Of a stretch of DNA of 64,000 nucleotides, positions 35,362 to 44,401 are shown in pieces (position 1 is the stretch's first letter; the number at the start of each line of letters is the position of its first letter). Both the position numbers and the translations under genes were made by a program. This DNA is from Rossellomorea pakistanensis (GTDB lineage Bacteria; Bacillota; Bacilli; Bacillales; Bacillaceae_B): the NCBI RefSeq assembly GCF_016908495.1, contig NZ_JAFBDZ010000005.1:62001-126000 (forward strand), given 5' to 3'. The notes beneath the pieces are model-generated. The model was not told the DNA's origin. It ran no database searches and worked only from the letters and a program-made list of their open reading frames with translations.

Positions 35362-37404
35362 TTATTTTTGAAATAGTTCTGCAGGGAGTTGTGCATCCCA
35401 ATTTTCTGGGATATCTAGACGTAGCGCATGAGCAACGACGGCAGCAGTATCTATATTTTCTACATCAGACAATACGGTGCCAGGCTTAATAGACTTTCCT
35501 TTAGCAGTCCAGAAAATGGTCTGTTCTTCTGGGGAGGAACCACCATGACCATAACCTTTCCCGCCATGATCCGTTGTGATGATCATTAGAGTATCCTTCA
35601 TCAGTCCTTCTTCTTCTAATGCTTGGACAATTTGCCCCACATGCTGATCCGCTTTTTGTAATGCCTCATACCATTTTCGGCTGCCATATCCATAGTTGTG
35701 ACCTGCACCATCCACTTCATCCAAATGAACAAAAATATTACGACTGTTTTTACCTTCTGCTTTGATATAGTTCACCGTTTTTTGTGTCGTATTATTATCG
35801 TTACCACCATTTACTTTATAAGCACCTGCAGAATCTTCAATGATTCCTTTGTTGATCGGTGACCATGTAGTAAAGGAAGCTTGGTTAAGCATAGGACGCT
35901 CTTGTTTCAGCAATTTCATATAAGATGGATAAGGATTTTTTTCAGGGTAGGGATTACCTACATTTCCGTTATTCAGACCATGTTTTGAAGGGACAACTCC
36001 ATGGAGCATGGATCCCCAGTTTTGCCCACTAATCGTCGGCAGCATTGCTTTGGCTTCATATGTTCCAGCACCTTCACTCATGATCTTCTGTATATTGACT
36101 GCATTAGCTTGTGGATCTTTTACTCCATTTCCGGCTCCATCAATTCCGATAAATACAACTCGTTTATAAAGGAAATCATTCTTGTAAGGAGCAAGCTTCT
36201 CTTTTACCAAGTTCACATCAGTACGATTCACTTTTTTATCATTGTTAATATCAGCTTTATGAGCACGTTCCCAACGGTTGTCACCTTCATGACTATTTTG
36301 GTTTTTTAGGACGAGTTTTAGATCATCCTTCGTTAACAACCCATCTCCCGACACGTCAATGGAGTTGGATACATGTACGTTAGCTGTAGCTGTTTTGCCA
36401 CCATCCACCGTTTTGGCCGCAATCGTTGCTTCGCCCGCCTTCACTGCGATGATTGTAGGACGGTTATTAATTATTTCGATTTTCGCTACTGTTTCATCAC
36501 TAGAAATCCATTCCACATCCTTTACCGTTGCATCTGATGGAGAAACCGTTGCTGTCAGTGGCATCGGTGCTCCTGCCTTCAGATTGAGTTCAGTTTGATC
36601 CAAAGAAATTGATTCTACTGGTGTCGGTTGAAGTGGAGGTGCACTATCATACATGGCACGGACTTCCGATTCGCTCAAAACATTTCGATAGATTTTAAAA
36701 TCATCCACTGCGGCAGTAAGAGTGGAACCATAATTACCTGTACCATCTTGTCCGATTTTCGTCGTATAGGAGGTATCAAGAGTTCCTTTCATTCCAGAAA
36801 TATCAATAGAATGCACTAAGCTACCATCTTTATAAAAGCGGGCACTTCCATCACGATCATGCGTAACAACAATGTGATGCCATTGATTGTCAGCTACATT
36901 CGCCATATGATAATCTTTTCGTCCGCTTCCAGATGTCTTGAAGTTCCAATCAAGTTGTTTTGAACTGTTCAACGCTAAATTCCAACCTGTGTTGCTTCCA
37001 GAATTCCAACTCTTATTTGAAATAATAGAAGGGTCTCCTTGAATATTTTCTGGTTTAATCCAGAAGGCAACAGAAAAATCTGTGGTCTCTCCAAAACGTA
37101 AATCGTCACGATGGCCCAGGTCTACATATTGTCCTTTTGATGTAAAATTAATTGCTTGCCCAATTCGTCCTTGAACATAACCAGGATTGCCTTTGATCTG
37201 AGGGGTTATAGCACTTGAAGAGCTATCGACTACATTGTTGTCAAAATTAATGTCAAGAATGGTTCCTTCACTAGCAAATACAACGGATGACATACTACTG
37301 TTGGATAAAACAGTAAATGGGATATCTGTACTTGTTACAGAAAGTGACATCGCCAAGGTTAATGAAGTTCCCACGACTACTTTTTTAAACTGGTTAGATT
37401 TCAT
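35362..37404 (-). CDS. Secreted LamG / Ig-like / dockerin-like / alkaline-phosphatase-superfamily protein
   Basis: 680 residues with an N-terminal signal peptide ending near VVFASEG. Then a LamG/concanavalin-like domain (about 45-255, FSVAFWIKPENI, WHHIVVTHDR), a BIG2-type Ig-like domain (about 262-345), two dockerin-type calcium loops (DVSGDGLLTKDD, DINNDKKVNRTD; about 348-405) and a type I phosphodiesterase/alkaline-phosphatase domain (VVFIGIDGAG, TISGQNWGSMLHG with the Thr/Ser nucleophile region, FVHLDEVDGAGH, IITTDHGGKGYGHG). GGAGGGA precedes the ATG. Probably an extracellular phosphodiesterase or phosphatase. Confidence 0.87.
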   Translation of the reverse strand: MKSNQFKKVVVGTSLTLAMSLSVTSTDIPFTVLSNSSMSSVVFASEGTILDINFDNNVVDSSSSAITPQIKGNPGYVQGRIGQAINFTSKGQYVDLGHRDDLRFGETTDFSVAFWIKPENIQGDPSIISNKSWNSGSNTGWNLALNSSKQLDWNFKTSGSGRKDYHMANVADNQWHHIVVTHDRDGSARFYKDGSLVHSIDISGMKGTLDTSYTTKIGQDGTGNYGSTLTAAVDDFKIYRNVLSESEVRAMYDSAPPLQPTPVESISLDQTELNLKAGAPMPLTATVSPSDATVKDVEWISSDETVAKIEIINNRPTIIAVKAGEATIAAKTVDGGKTATANVHVSNSIDVSGDGLLTKDDLKLVLKNQNSHEGDNRWERAHKADINNDKKVNRTDVNLVKEKLAPYKNDFLYKRVVFIGIDGAGNGVKDPQANAVNIQKIMSEGAGTYEAKAMLPTISGQNWGSMLHGVVPSKHGLNNGNVGNPYPEKNPYPSYMKLLKQERPMLNQASFTTWSPINKGIIEDSAGAYKVNGGNDNNTTQKTVNYIKAEGKNSRNIFVHLDEVDGAGHNYGYGSRKWYEALQKADQHVGQIVQALEEEGLMKDTLMIITTDHGGKGYGHGGSSPEEQTIFWTAKGKSIKPGTVLSDVENIDTAAVVAHALRLDIPENWDAQLPAELFQK

Positions 37405-37456
37405 TCATTTTCCCTCCAATTTATAATAATCTGACATGTCAATTGTAGGGAGGGAA

Positions 37457-37484
37457 TGTAAATATATGAGTCGATTTTTGTAAA
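37457..37484 (-). promoter_or_regulatory. Possible Pho box upstream of the secreted phosphatase gene
   Basis: On the minus strand two TTTACA motifs lie exactly 22 bases apart (plus-strand TGTAAA at 37457 and 37479), two 11-base PhoP periods, with a weaker TTTTAA 11 bases beyond. Suggestive only. Confidence 0.35.
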
Positions 37485-37660
37485 TTTTTTAAAAATGTTG
37501 GTAAAAAAACATAATAAACAATATAAAAAGTCATTAAAATCTTTAAAATTAATTTGTTTTATGTTGTTTTTGAGCTAGGTGTTATTTTCATATTAATTCA
37601 AGATATCAGCTAATATGAGCTTCTGGTTTATTCCAGAAAAACTGGTGCGATTCTAGAATA

Positions 37661-37805
37661 GAGGGCACTGCAAAAGTGGTCGTTTTCGAAAAATGAATGA
37701 TTTTAGGGGGGACAAAAATGTCCCCCTATATGCCAAACGAGCCTTAGAAACGATTCTGGAGGCTCGTTTTTCATTTTAAAAAAATTGTACTTTTGCAGTG
37801 CCCTC
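37661..37805. mobile_element. MITE-like element, 145 bp, with perfect 17-bp inverted repeats
   Basis: GAGGGCACTGCAAAAGT at the left is exactly repeated in inverted form at 37789-37805. The flanks carry a 6-base direct repeat AGAATA (37655-37660 and 37806-37811). Inside are a GGGGGACA/TGTCCCCC hairpin and an AAACGAGCC/GGCTCGTTT terminator-like hairpin, as at the end of a transposase gene. No open frame, so it needs a transposase in trans. Confidence 0.8.
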
Positions 37806-37811
37806 AGAATA

Positions 37812-38203
37812 GGAAATGCGTCTTTTTTTTATGTAAAAGGCTAGATAATGAAATACATTCTTGTGAAAATTATGGGAATTTGAAATAATTGTAATTAAGC
37901 TAAAGGGGTAGGATTGAACAATGAACGATCAATGGATGTTTTCACCTCCTTGGTTTCATTATAAACTCTAATTGTGTTGTAGTTCAAAAGTTTCAATTAG
38001 AAAGCAATTTATAAAAACGATAGCTGAATCAAATAGGTATATTAAACTAATTATGAAGTGTTTGTTTAGGTGTTTTTATGAATTGTGTATAGAAAAATAT
38101 ATACATTATCTTTTTTTTGTATTATTAAATTTCCATAGTCATACCTTATTTCTAATCTTTGTTATAATCCAAGTATCTGATTTATTACCATAGGGAGGTA
38201 AAA
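37812..38203. other. Spacer with the promoter of the McrBC operon
   Basis: Contains a repeat-like AATTTGAAATAATTGTAATT (37871), a 16-codon frame from 37921 (MNDQWMFSPPWFHYKL) with AAGGGGTAGG upstream that looks like a truncated gene start, and an extended -10 (TGTTATAAT, 38160-38168) ahead of AGGGAGG and the mcrB ATG. Confidence 0.5.
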
Positions 38204-40288
38204 ATGTTAAAGAAAAACAGAAGTTGGTCGAAAGAAAAAGGGCGAGAAGGGTTAATTGCTACCAAAAAAGTGGATTGGTCAATTTTCCTAAATGGCTCGC
38301 ACATCCCTATAGACTTTCATGAGGATTTTGAGTTAGCGAACAATGGAGTCCATTTGAATAGAGGGGAAAAACACAGCCTTACTCTACTTATTGATGGAAA
38401 TGATTATAGAGCACAATTAGTTAATGTGGATAGAAACGGGATCAGCGTTGATTCATTACTACTTCGATATGATAGTAATAAAGACCTAAGGGAACTCCTC
38501 AGAAATAAGTTTAATACTAGTTATACATATTTAATTGAAAAAAGATCAGAAGAGAAGAACCAGGGCAAAGTGGTTCATGTTCCAGATGAGATAGCAGAGT
38601 ATTTGGATTTCTATCAAACAGAAGAACCATTTGTTTACAGAGTAGAACTTGTCCAGTCAAAATCAGGGAAAAGAAATATTAACTTCTGGTGGGTCAACCA
38701 AGGTCAAAGCGCGAAAATACAAACAGAAGGCGGATTTCTATGGTCTCCCAAAACAGACAAAAAGGGTACACCACTTGCTCATCATAATGATGTCATGCTC
38801 GCTCAGCCTGGTGATGTTGTGTTTGCTTATTCGGATGTTGCTATCCGCTCTATTTGTATTGTCGATAAGGCATCAGAAGATAAGCCAAAGCCTACTTCTT
38901 TCTCTGGCCATAGCAATTGGGAGGAGCAGGGGAACTATTTAAAGGTTTCCTTTCATTCTCTAGATAAAGTCATTCAGAAGACTGAGATCCCTGAACAGTG
39001 GAGAAAAGAAGAGGATGGGCCATTTGATCGTAATGGAAATGTGAAGCAGGGTTATTTTTATAAGGTATCAAATTCATTTAGTGCTAGATTGTTAGAGCGA
39101 TTTAATGATCGATTGCCCCAAGAGATTGCAGAGCATATTCAGTTACCAGAAGGTAATGACGAAGATGATCAAAGGAGAGATGGTATGAAGTTTTCAAGTG
39201 ATCAGGAATTTATTGATCATGTTCATCAATACATAAATGTAAAAGGATTTATGTATTCGAAGGATCAGTTAATGAATTTCTATTTAGCTTTAAAGACAAA
39301 GCCTTTTGTCATTCTCTCTGGTATTTCTGGAACGGGGAAAACAAAAATAGTACAGCTCTTTGCTGAGGCACTAGACGCTACTGAAGAAAATGGACAGTTT
39401 TCATTAATACCTGTTCGCCCAGACTGGAGTGATGGTTCTGACTTAATAGGCTTTGAGAATATTAAAGGAGAATTCCAGCCAGGTCCCTTTACAAAAGTGC
39501 TAATGGAGGCGAATAAGCCTGAAAATCATCTTAAGCCGTACTTTGTATTACTAGATGAAATGAATCTTGCTCGGGTTGAATACTACTTTAGTGATTTATT
39601 AAGCGTAATGGAGAGTCGTAAAGTTGTCGATGGAGAATTTTTGTCGACCCCTATTGTGGATCGTGAAGAGGTTGGTGCACTGTACCTAAGAGATAATGTA
39701 TATATTATTGGAACCGTTAACATGGATGAAACCACCCACCCGTTCAGTCCAAAGGTATTAGACCGAGCTAACACCATTGAATACAATGATGTGGTTCTGG
39801 ATCATTTTGGCTTTTTAACTAATGAAGCTGCAATTAATCCTCTGGCTGTATCAAACCAACAAATTGCAGGAAGATTTCTTAATTTGAAGGATGCCTTTTT
39901 TGACCATGAAAATTTAGTAAAAGAGGTTACTAGTTTGCTTGTGGAAGTCAATATGATACTGGAACCGATGAGGGCTCATTTTGGGTACCGGGTTCGAGAT
40001 GAGATTTGTTTTTATATGATTTACAACAGTGAGGATCAATTGATGGATTTTGACGACGCCTTTGATTATCAGCTGCTGCAGAAAGTGCTCCCGCGCTTAA
40101 CTGGGAACGATCCTAAGACGGAAGAAGCCTTGAAGAAGTTATTCCGTTTCTGTACGAGCCATGAATGGGATGAACTGAATGCTAATTCTATTATTCTTGA
40201 GGGTCGCTATAAGAAATCAGCTAAGAAGGTATCAAGTATGATGTCAACCATTGTACATGATGGCTTTACTTCCTTCTGGGGGAGTTAA
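38204..40288 (+). CDS. McrB-like AAA+ GTPase of a type IV restriction system
   Basis: 694 residues. The C-terminal half is a McrB motor: Walker A GISGTGKT (about 373-380), Walker B YFVLLDEMNLARVE (about 446-459), and IIGTVNMDETTHPFSPKVLD (about 501-520), the McrB-specific nucleotide signature. Residues about 140-270 (NFWWVNQGQS, LAQPGDVVFAYSD) resemble an EVE/YTH-like PUA fold that reads modified bases; residues 20-115 form another N-terminal domain I cannot name. Its TAA shares a base with the nuclease gene's ATG. Such pairs restrict DNA with modified cytosines. Confidence 0.85.
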   Translation: MLKKNRSWSKEKGREGLIATKKVDWSIFLNGSHIPIDFHEDFELANNGVHLNRGEKHSLTLLIDGNDYRAQLVNVDRNGISVDSLLLRYDSNKDLRELLRNKFNTSYTYLIEKRSEEKNQGKVVHVPDEIAEYLDFYQTEEPFVYRVELVQSKSGKRNINFWWVNQGQSAKIQTEGGFLWSPKTDKKGTPLAHHNDVMLAQPGDVVFAYSDVAIRSICIVDKASEDKPKPTSFSGHSNWEEQGNYLKVSFHSLDKVIQKTEIPEQWRKEEDGPFDRNGNVKQGYFYKVSNSFSARLLERFNDRLPQEIAEHIQLPEGNDEDDQRRDGMKFSSDQEFIDHVHQYINVKGFMYSKDQLMNFYLALKTKPFVILSGISGTGKTKIVQLFAEALDATEENGQFSLIPVRPDWSDGSDLIGFENIKGEFQPGPFTKVLMEANKPENHLKPYFVLLDEMNLARVEYYFSDLLSVMESRKVVDGEFLSTPIVDREEVGALYLRDNVYIIGTVNMDETTHPFSPKVLDRANTIEYNDVVLDHFGFLTNEAAINPLAVSNQQIAGRFLNLKDAFFDHENLVKEVTSLLVEVNMILEPMRAHFGYRVRDEICFYMIYNSEDQLMDFDDAFDYQLLQKVLPRLTGNDPKTEEALKKLFRFCTSHEWDELNANSIILEGRYKKSAKKVSSMMSTIVHDGFTSFWGS

Positions 40289-42774
40289 TGATGAATGGTG
40301 CGGAAACGAAAGAGCTTCTGTTTATTGAGACGGAAGATTTTACGTTGTACATTAAGGGGATGCCGTATAATACAAGGTTTCAAAGTCTTTCGCAGTATCG
40401 AACTCATTCTTCGATGGAGAAAGAGAGGATGGCTTTTAAGTGGAATGGTGAAGCGGTTGAGACGGTTGAGATCTATGACGTTGAAAACGATTCGTTGAAG
40501 GAGCTGGGTGATCATTCGTTTTCTCCAATCTTTTTTGAAAATGGAGTCTACCAGATTGTCATTTCACCAAAGAGTGATAAGAAGCTGAGCTTCTATCATG
40601 AGCATCCAGGAATCAGGAAGGCTGTTGAACCTGTGGGAAGAGGAAGCAATCCCATTCTGATGGGCAATCTTCACTTTCTGAATGAAGTTGGTTATACAAG
40701 TTTTTCTATTAAACACAATGAGAAGGTCTTATTAGAAGTAACGCTTGAAATTTTTCCAACGAAATTAAGTTATAAGGATGATTATCGGAAGCTTCTTGAT
40801 GAAGTCAATGATGAAGTGTACAATCTCGCTTTTCATTTCATAAAGAAAACGTTTCTCGGTGCTTCAAGCCATTTGTCAGAGAATCCTTCGCTCACTGAAT
40901 TTTATCGATTAATCGAGTTCTATTTCGAAAACTTTGTTAAGTCGATTCATCGGATTGAGGAGCAGCCCCATCATCAGCTTCTTACGGAGTATCAGCTGGT
41001 AAGAGGAGAACGCATTAAGAAGTTAGACAGTAAAGGGAGAAAGCATCTTAGAAGGAATCCGCATCTGTTTATGGAGACGGAAAACGGAATCGTCCTGCAT
41101 GATAAACCAGTCTTTCCTGTCAAAGGGTTGAATACGCGTAAAACGATTACGTATGATACGCTAGAAAACCGGTTTGTGAAATGGATGATGGAAAGGCTTC
41201 ACCATAAGTTAACGGATTTAGTAATGAAAATTAAAAGTCAATCGGGAAGATATGAGCGGAAGGTAGATGAAGAGCTATTAAAGAAAGTCACTTCCATGCA
41301 GTCTGCTTTGAAAACGTTGCTAAACAAGCCGTTCTGGAAAACAATCAGCCGGATTGACCGTACGGTGACAAGCATGGTGATCCAACGGAAGCCGGGCTAC
41401 AGGGAAGCGTATAAAATTTATCTTGTGGTAACGAGAGGTTTGACGTTAGAAGGCGAGCTTTTCAAAATGTCAGTTAAGGATGTGGCGACCCTTTATGAGT
41501 ACTGGACCTATCTTAAAATGGGACAGATTCTGAGGGCAAAGTATATACCTAAATACCAGGATGTCGTGAAGATTCGTCATGGGTCTTTATTTGTTGATTT
41601 AGATCAAACCTCTAATGCGAAGCAGATCTTTGTTCATCCACAAACGGAGGAACAGATTATTTTATCTTTTCAAAAGAGAGAAGGGCGTGTGCCTACTGTT
41701 ACGCAAAAGCCGGATATTATGTTGGAGATCGAGAAGAAGTATTCACATGAGCGATACCATTATGTCTTTGATGCCAAGTATCGGATTGATTTTGGCTTCA
41801 ACGTAGGTCATCAGGCTAGCAATGCTGAGCAGGTGGGACCATTAGAAGAGGATATTAATACGATGCACCGGTACAGAGATGCATTGGTAAAGAAGCATTA
41901 TGATAGAGGAAACTATGAACGGTATTCATTTGGAGCCTATGTATTGTTTCCGTGGAACGAGGAACAGGCTTATTTAGAGCATCCTTTTTATAAAAGTATT
42001 GAGGAAGTCAACATTGGCGGTCTGCCGTTTTTACCGAATTCCACCGTTTTGGTTGAAAGACTTGTAGAGCGCTTGGTGGAAAGTAATCCAGAGGACTTGC
42101 AGGAAGAAGGGGTTTTACCAGCTGGGGCGTGGAATCATTGGCGGTCTTCTCTAGATGAAAAGGTTTTGGTCGTTAACGTGAATAACGCGGAGATCTATGA
42201 GCAATTTAAACGTTTTAAATATGTTGAATTAGAAGCTTCCAGCTTGAAAAAAGGTTGGCAAGGAAGTGTGTATGCTGCCTTGTACGTGACAAGTGAAGTG
42301 AGTAATGAAACGGGAGCGGTGAATGGCATCCGTTTTTATGGAAGGGTCCTTGATGTAAAGGTTGCAGGGGATAAGCTGAGATTTGAAGTAGAAAGCTGGA
42401 GGTCACTGAAGAGCGTCATTCGTCCAGTTGGATACGGGATACAGTCTCATATGATGACGACGATGTCCTTACTTGAGCAATCGGAGGAACTTCCTGAGTT
42501 GTTTATGAAGTCAGGTGAGGAAATTAAGCTTTGGAGAATGCTGAGAAGACTTAACAGTAGAGTGCGAACAAGCTTGGATGATGAGACCATTGATTTCGCT
42601 GGGAAGGTTCAGGCTTATCAGATTGGGCATTTTGAGGTTGTGTTGAATCCTGTGAGTGAACAGATAGAAATACTACAGAATCATGAGGTTGAGAGGACGA
42701 TTCCGTTAGAAATCTTACAGAAACAGCCGTCACAAGCGTTTAAAGTGATTAAGGAGTCGGTGTTTCGTGTTTGA
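40288..42774 (+). CDS. McrC-like DUF2357 / PD-(D/E)xK restriction nuclease subunit
   Basis: 828 residues. After a DUF2357-type N-terminal region (to about 400) comes the PD-(D/E)xK nuclease core: KPDIMLEIEKK with Asp476 and YVFDAKYR with Asp495 and Lys497. A C-terminal part (about 620-828, RFKYVELEASSLKKGWQGSV, FYGRVLDVKV) is extra relative to classical McrC and may be a beta-rich specificity or docking domain. It starts ATGATG on the last base of the mcrB-like stop and is translationally coupled. The nuclease subunit cuts when the McrB ring translocates. Confidence 0.82.
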   Translation: MMNGAETKELLFIETEDFTLYIKGMPYNTRFQSLSQYRTHSSMEKERMAFKWNGEAVETVEIYDVENDSLKELGDHSFSPIFFENGVYQIVISPKSDKKLSFYHEHPGIRKAVEPVGRGSNPILMGNLHFLNEVGYTSFSIKHNEKVLLEVTLEIFPTKLSYKDDYRKLLDEVNDEVYNLAFHFIKKTFLGASSHLSENPSLTEFYRLIEFYFENFVKSIHRIEEQPHHQLLTEYQLVRGERIKKLDSKGRKHLRRNPHLFMETENGIVLHDKPVFPVKGLNTRKTITYDTLENRFVKWMMERLHHKLTDLVMKIKSQSGRYERKVDEELLKKVTSMQSALKTLLNKPFWKTISRIDRTVTSMVIQRKPGYREAYKIYLVVTRGLTLEGELFKMSVKDVATLYEYWTYLKMGQILRAKYIPKYQDVVKIRHGSLFVDLDQTSNAKQIFVHPQTEEQIILSFQKREGRVPTVTQKPDIMLEIEKKYSHERYHYVFDAKYRIDFGFNVGHQASNAEQVGPLEEDINTMHRYRDALVKKHYDRGNYERYSFGAYVLFPWNEEQAYLEHPFYKSIEEVNIGGLPFLPNSTVLVERLVERLVESNPEDLQEEGVLPAGAWNHWRSSLDEKVLVVNVNNAEIYEQFKRFKYVELEASSLKKGWQGSVYAALYVTSEVSNETGAVNGIRFYGRVLDVKVAGDKLRFEVESWRSLKSVIRPVGYGIQSHMMTTMSLLEQSEELPELFMKSGEEIKLWRMLRRLNSRVRTSLDDETIDFAGKVQAYQIGHFEVVLNPVSEQIEILQNHEVERTIPLEILQKQPSQAFKVIKESVFRV

Positions 42775-42907
42775 GGTTTATAGAGAGTAGATGTCTTTCC
42801 AATTACTATACTTACCAAAATATTACCATAAGCCTTCAGTATTGAAGTGAATGTGTAGTTGGCATTTAAACTATGTATGAAATGGCAGTATGTTTTTTGT
42901 ATATTAA

Positions 42908-42962
42908 AAAGACCGCACAATCAAAGACTTGTATAAGCCTTTGTATATTTCGCGGTCTTTAT
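42908..42962 (+). terminator. Intrinsic terminator of the McrBC operon
   Basis: AAAGACCGC pairs with GCGGTCTTT across about 35 bases with further internal pairing. It lies about 130 bases after the nuclease stop. Confidence 0.65.
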
Positions 42963-43039
42963 ATTTGCTGTGTCATTCATTTATGCGCCCGTTTGGAGTA
43001 TACTCATACCTTACTTGAAATAGTATTTTTATATTTTTA

Positions 43040-43159
43040 GGGGCTGTCCAAAAACCCAGGTGTCAGGAACCACAACTTCAATATGTAGAAGAAAACCTCC
43101 GGGACATCTTCTATATAAGGACAATTATAGTGGTTCCGGACCCTTTTTGGACAGCCCTC
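43040..43159. mobile_element. MITE-like inverted-repeat element, about 120 bp
   Basis: GGGCTGTCCAAAAA (43041) is repeated inverted as TTTTTGGACAGCCC (43144-43157). A second, inner, imperfect pair (GTCAGGAACCAC / GTGGTTCCGGAC) makes the whole element nearly palindromic. Ends of this type occur on Bacillus insertion sequences. No clear target duplication was seen. Confidence 0.65.
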
Positions 43160-43238
43160 AAAAATCTTTAACTTTTTTACATCAAGGCATTAACTTTTCT
43201 TACTATGCCTGTCAGGACACTCAAATGTTAAGGATGAT

Positions 43239-44258
43239 CTACCCGTTTGTACTCATCGCCAACAAGCGCTTTAGGTTGTCATCAATAAATGTATTATCGG
43301 CACTGTTGATTCCGCGACCAGCAAAATGGCCCCAGATCGACTCGATAGGATTAAAAACAGCATTAGGTATAAGCTTAGCTTCGTACTCGTTATCGTCCGC
43401 CGTGCAGAAGAGATCCGTGCTCCCTGGCATGACGCAGGCAAGCGCTTTAATGCTTTTGAGCGCCTCATCGAAATCTCCGTTATAGGCGGGGTCTGCACTA
43501 ATATCTGCAAATTGTCCTGTCCATAACATGGCCAGGACATTGTGCGGATCCATCCTCATAAAGCTATCTTCCCAGACGCCAACCACAAAATCTGGCAATG
43601 AGTCATATCCCAGCACACGATAAAGTTCCTCTCTGTAAAACGCCTGCGATAAGCCCCATCCCGCATAGACACGGCCAACAGCACGCATGTCTGCAGAAGT
43701 CAACTGGTTTAGTTTACTTGAATCGAAGCCAACTGCAGCCATGAGTGGAGCTTTCATTCCGTCCAGGACCACATACGTTTGCGGCCAAGTCTTTGCCCCT
43801 CCGCAGAAAGGGGCAATTCTTTCCACCATGTCTGGATAACTCGCCCCCCATTGGAATGATTGAATGCCTCCCATTGACCATCCAACTACGAGAGCGATCT
43901 TTTGGATGCCGAATTTTTCGGTCACCAGTCGATGCTGTAATTTAACGTTGTCATAGATGGTTACCTGCGGAAAATTAGTCCGGTCGAATGGAGGAGGCGT
44001 GTTACTGGGAGACGAAGATAATCCATTGCCCAGCAGATTTGGAACGATAATGAAATATTTCTGCGGATCTAGAGCCATGCCATTTCCAATTAACCATTCA
44101 TTCTGAACATGCTGGTCGCCAAAAGCAGTTGGATAGACGATGACATTATCTTTCTTTTCATTCAATCTTCCATAAGTCTTATAAGCAAGAAATGCGCTCG
44201 GTAACGTCACTCCTGATTTCAAGGTTACGTCACCCAAATCAAAAATCTCATAATCCAT
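43239..44258 (-). CDS. MetX-like alpha/beta-hydrolase acyltransferase
   Basis: 339 residues from the ATG at 44258, which has GAAGGGAGAG upstream; the longer frame has no ribosome site. This is a homoserine O-acetyltransferase-like alpha/beta hydrolase: YPTAFGDQHVQNEWLIGNG, LLGNGLSSSPSNTPPP (oxyanion region), nucleophile Ser in GWSMGGIQSFQW, and the C-terminal His in IWGHFAGRG. True MetX proteins have extra conserved Arg and Gly motifs that I cannot confirm, so it may be a hydrolase or another acyltransferase. It is divergent from a LysR regulator. Confidence 0.8.
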   Translation of the reverse strand: MDYEIFDLGDVTLKSGVTLPSAFLAYKTYGRLNEKKDNVIVYPTAFGDQHVQNEWLIGNGMALDPQKYFIIVPNLLGNGLSSSPSNTPPPFDRTNFPQVTIYDNVKLQHRLVTEKFGIQKIALVVGWSMGGIQSFQWGASYPDMVERIAPFCGGAKTWPQTYVVLDGMKAPLMAAVGFDSSKLNQLTSADMRAVGRVYAGWGLSQAFYREELYRVLGYDSLPDFVVGVWEDSFMRMDPHNVLAMLWTGQFADISADPAYNGDFDEALKSIKALACVMPGSTDLFCTADDNEYEAKLIPNAVFNPIESIWGHFAGRGINSADNTFIDDNLKRLLAMSTNG

Positions 44259-44401
44259 CGTATTTTCTCTCCCTTCAAAATGAAACCATATAGTTAGAAT
44301 GTATTTCTTGTTGTAAGTATAGATCAATGATACTCTCAATAAAAGTGAACAAAATTCAAAGCAGTATTCAATAATTTTGAAAGTGAATGGGGGAGAGTAT
44401 G

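Noticed and set aside
35304..35489. Plus frame starting MNTDTFFLMMKN
   Set aside because: It begins inside the terminator hairpin and continues antisense to the phosphatase gene, although GGAG is nearby.
37972..38193. 73-residue frame upstream of the McrB-like gene
   Set aside because: Hydrophobic because of AT richness; it covers the promoter and lacks a ribosome site.
43060..43485. 141-residue plus frame opposite the MetX-like gene
   Set aside because: Runs from the MITE-like repeat into the antisense of a clear enzyme gene; no support.
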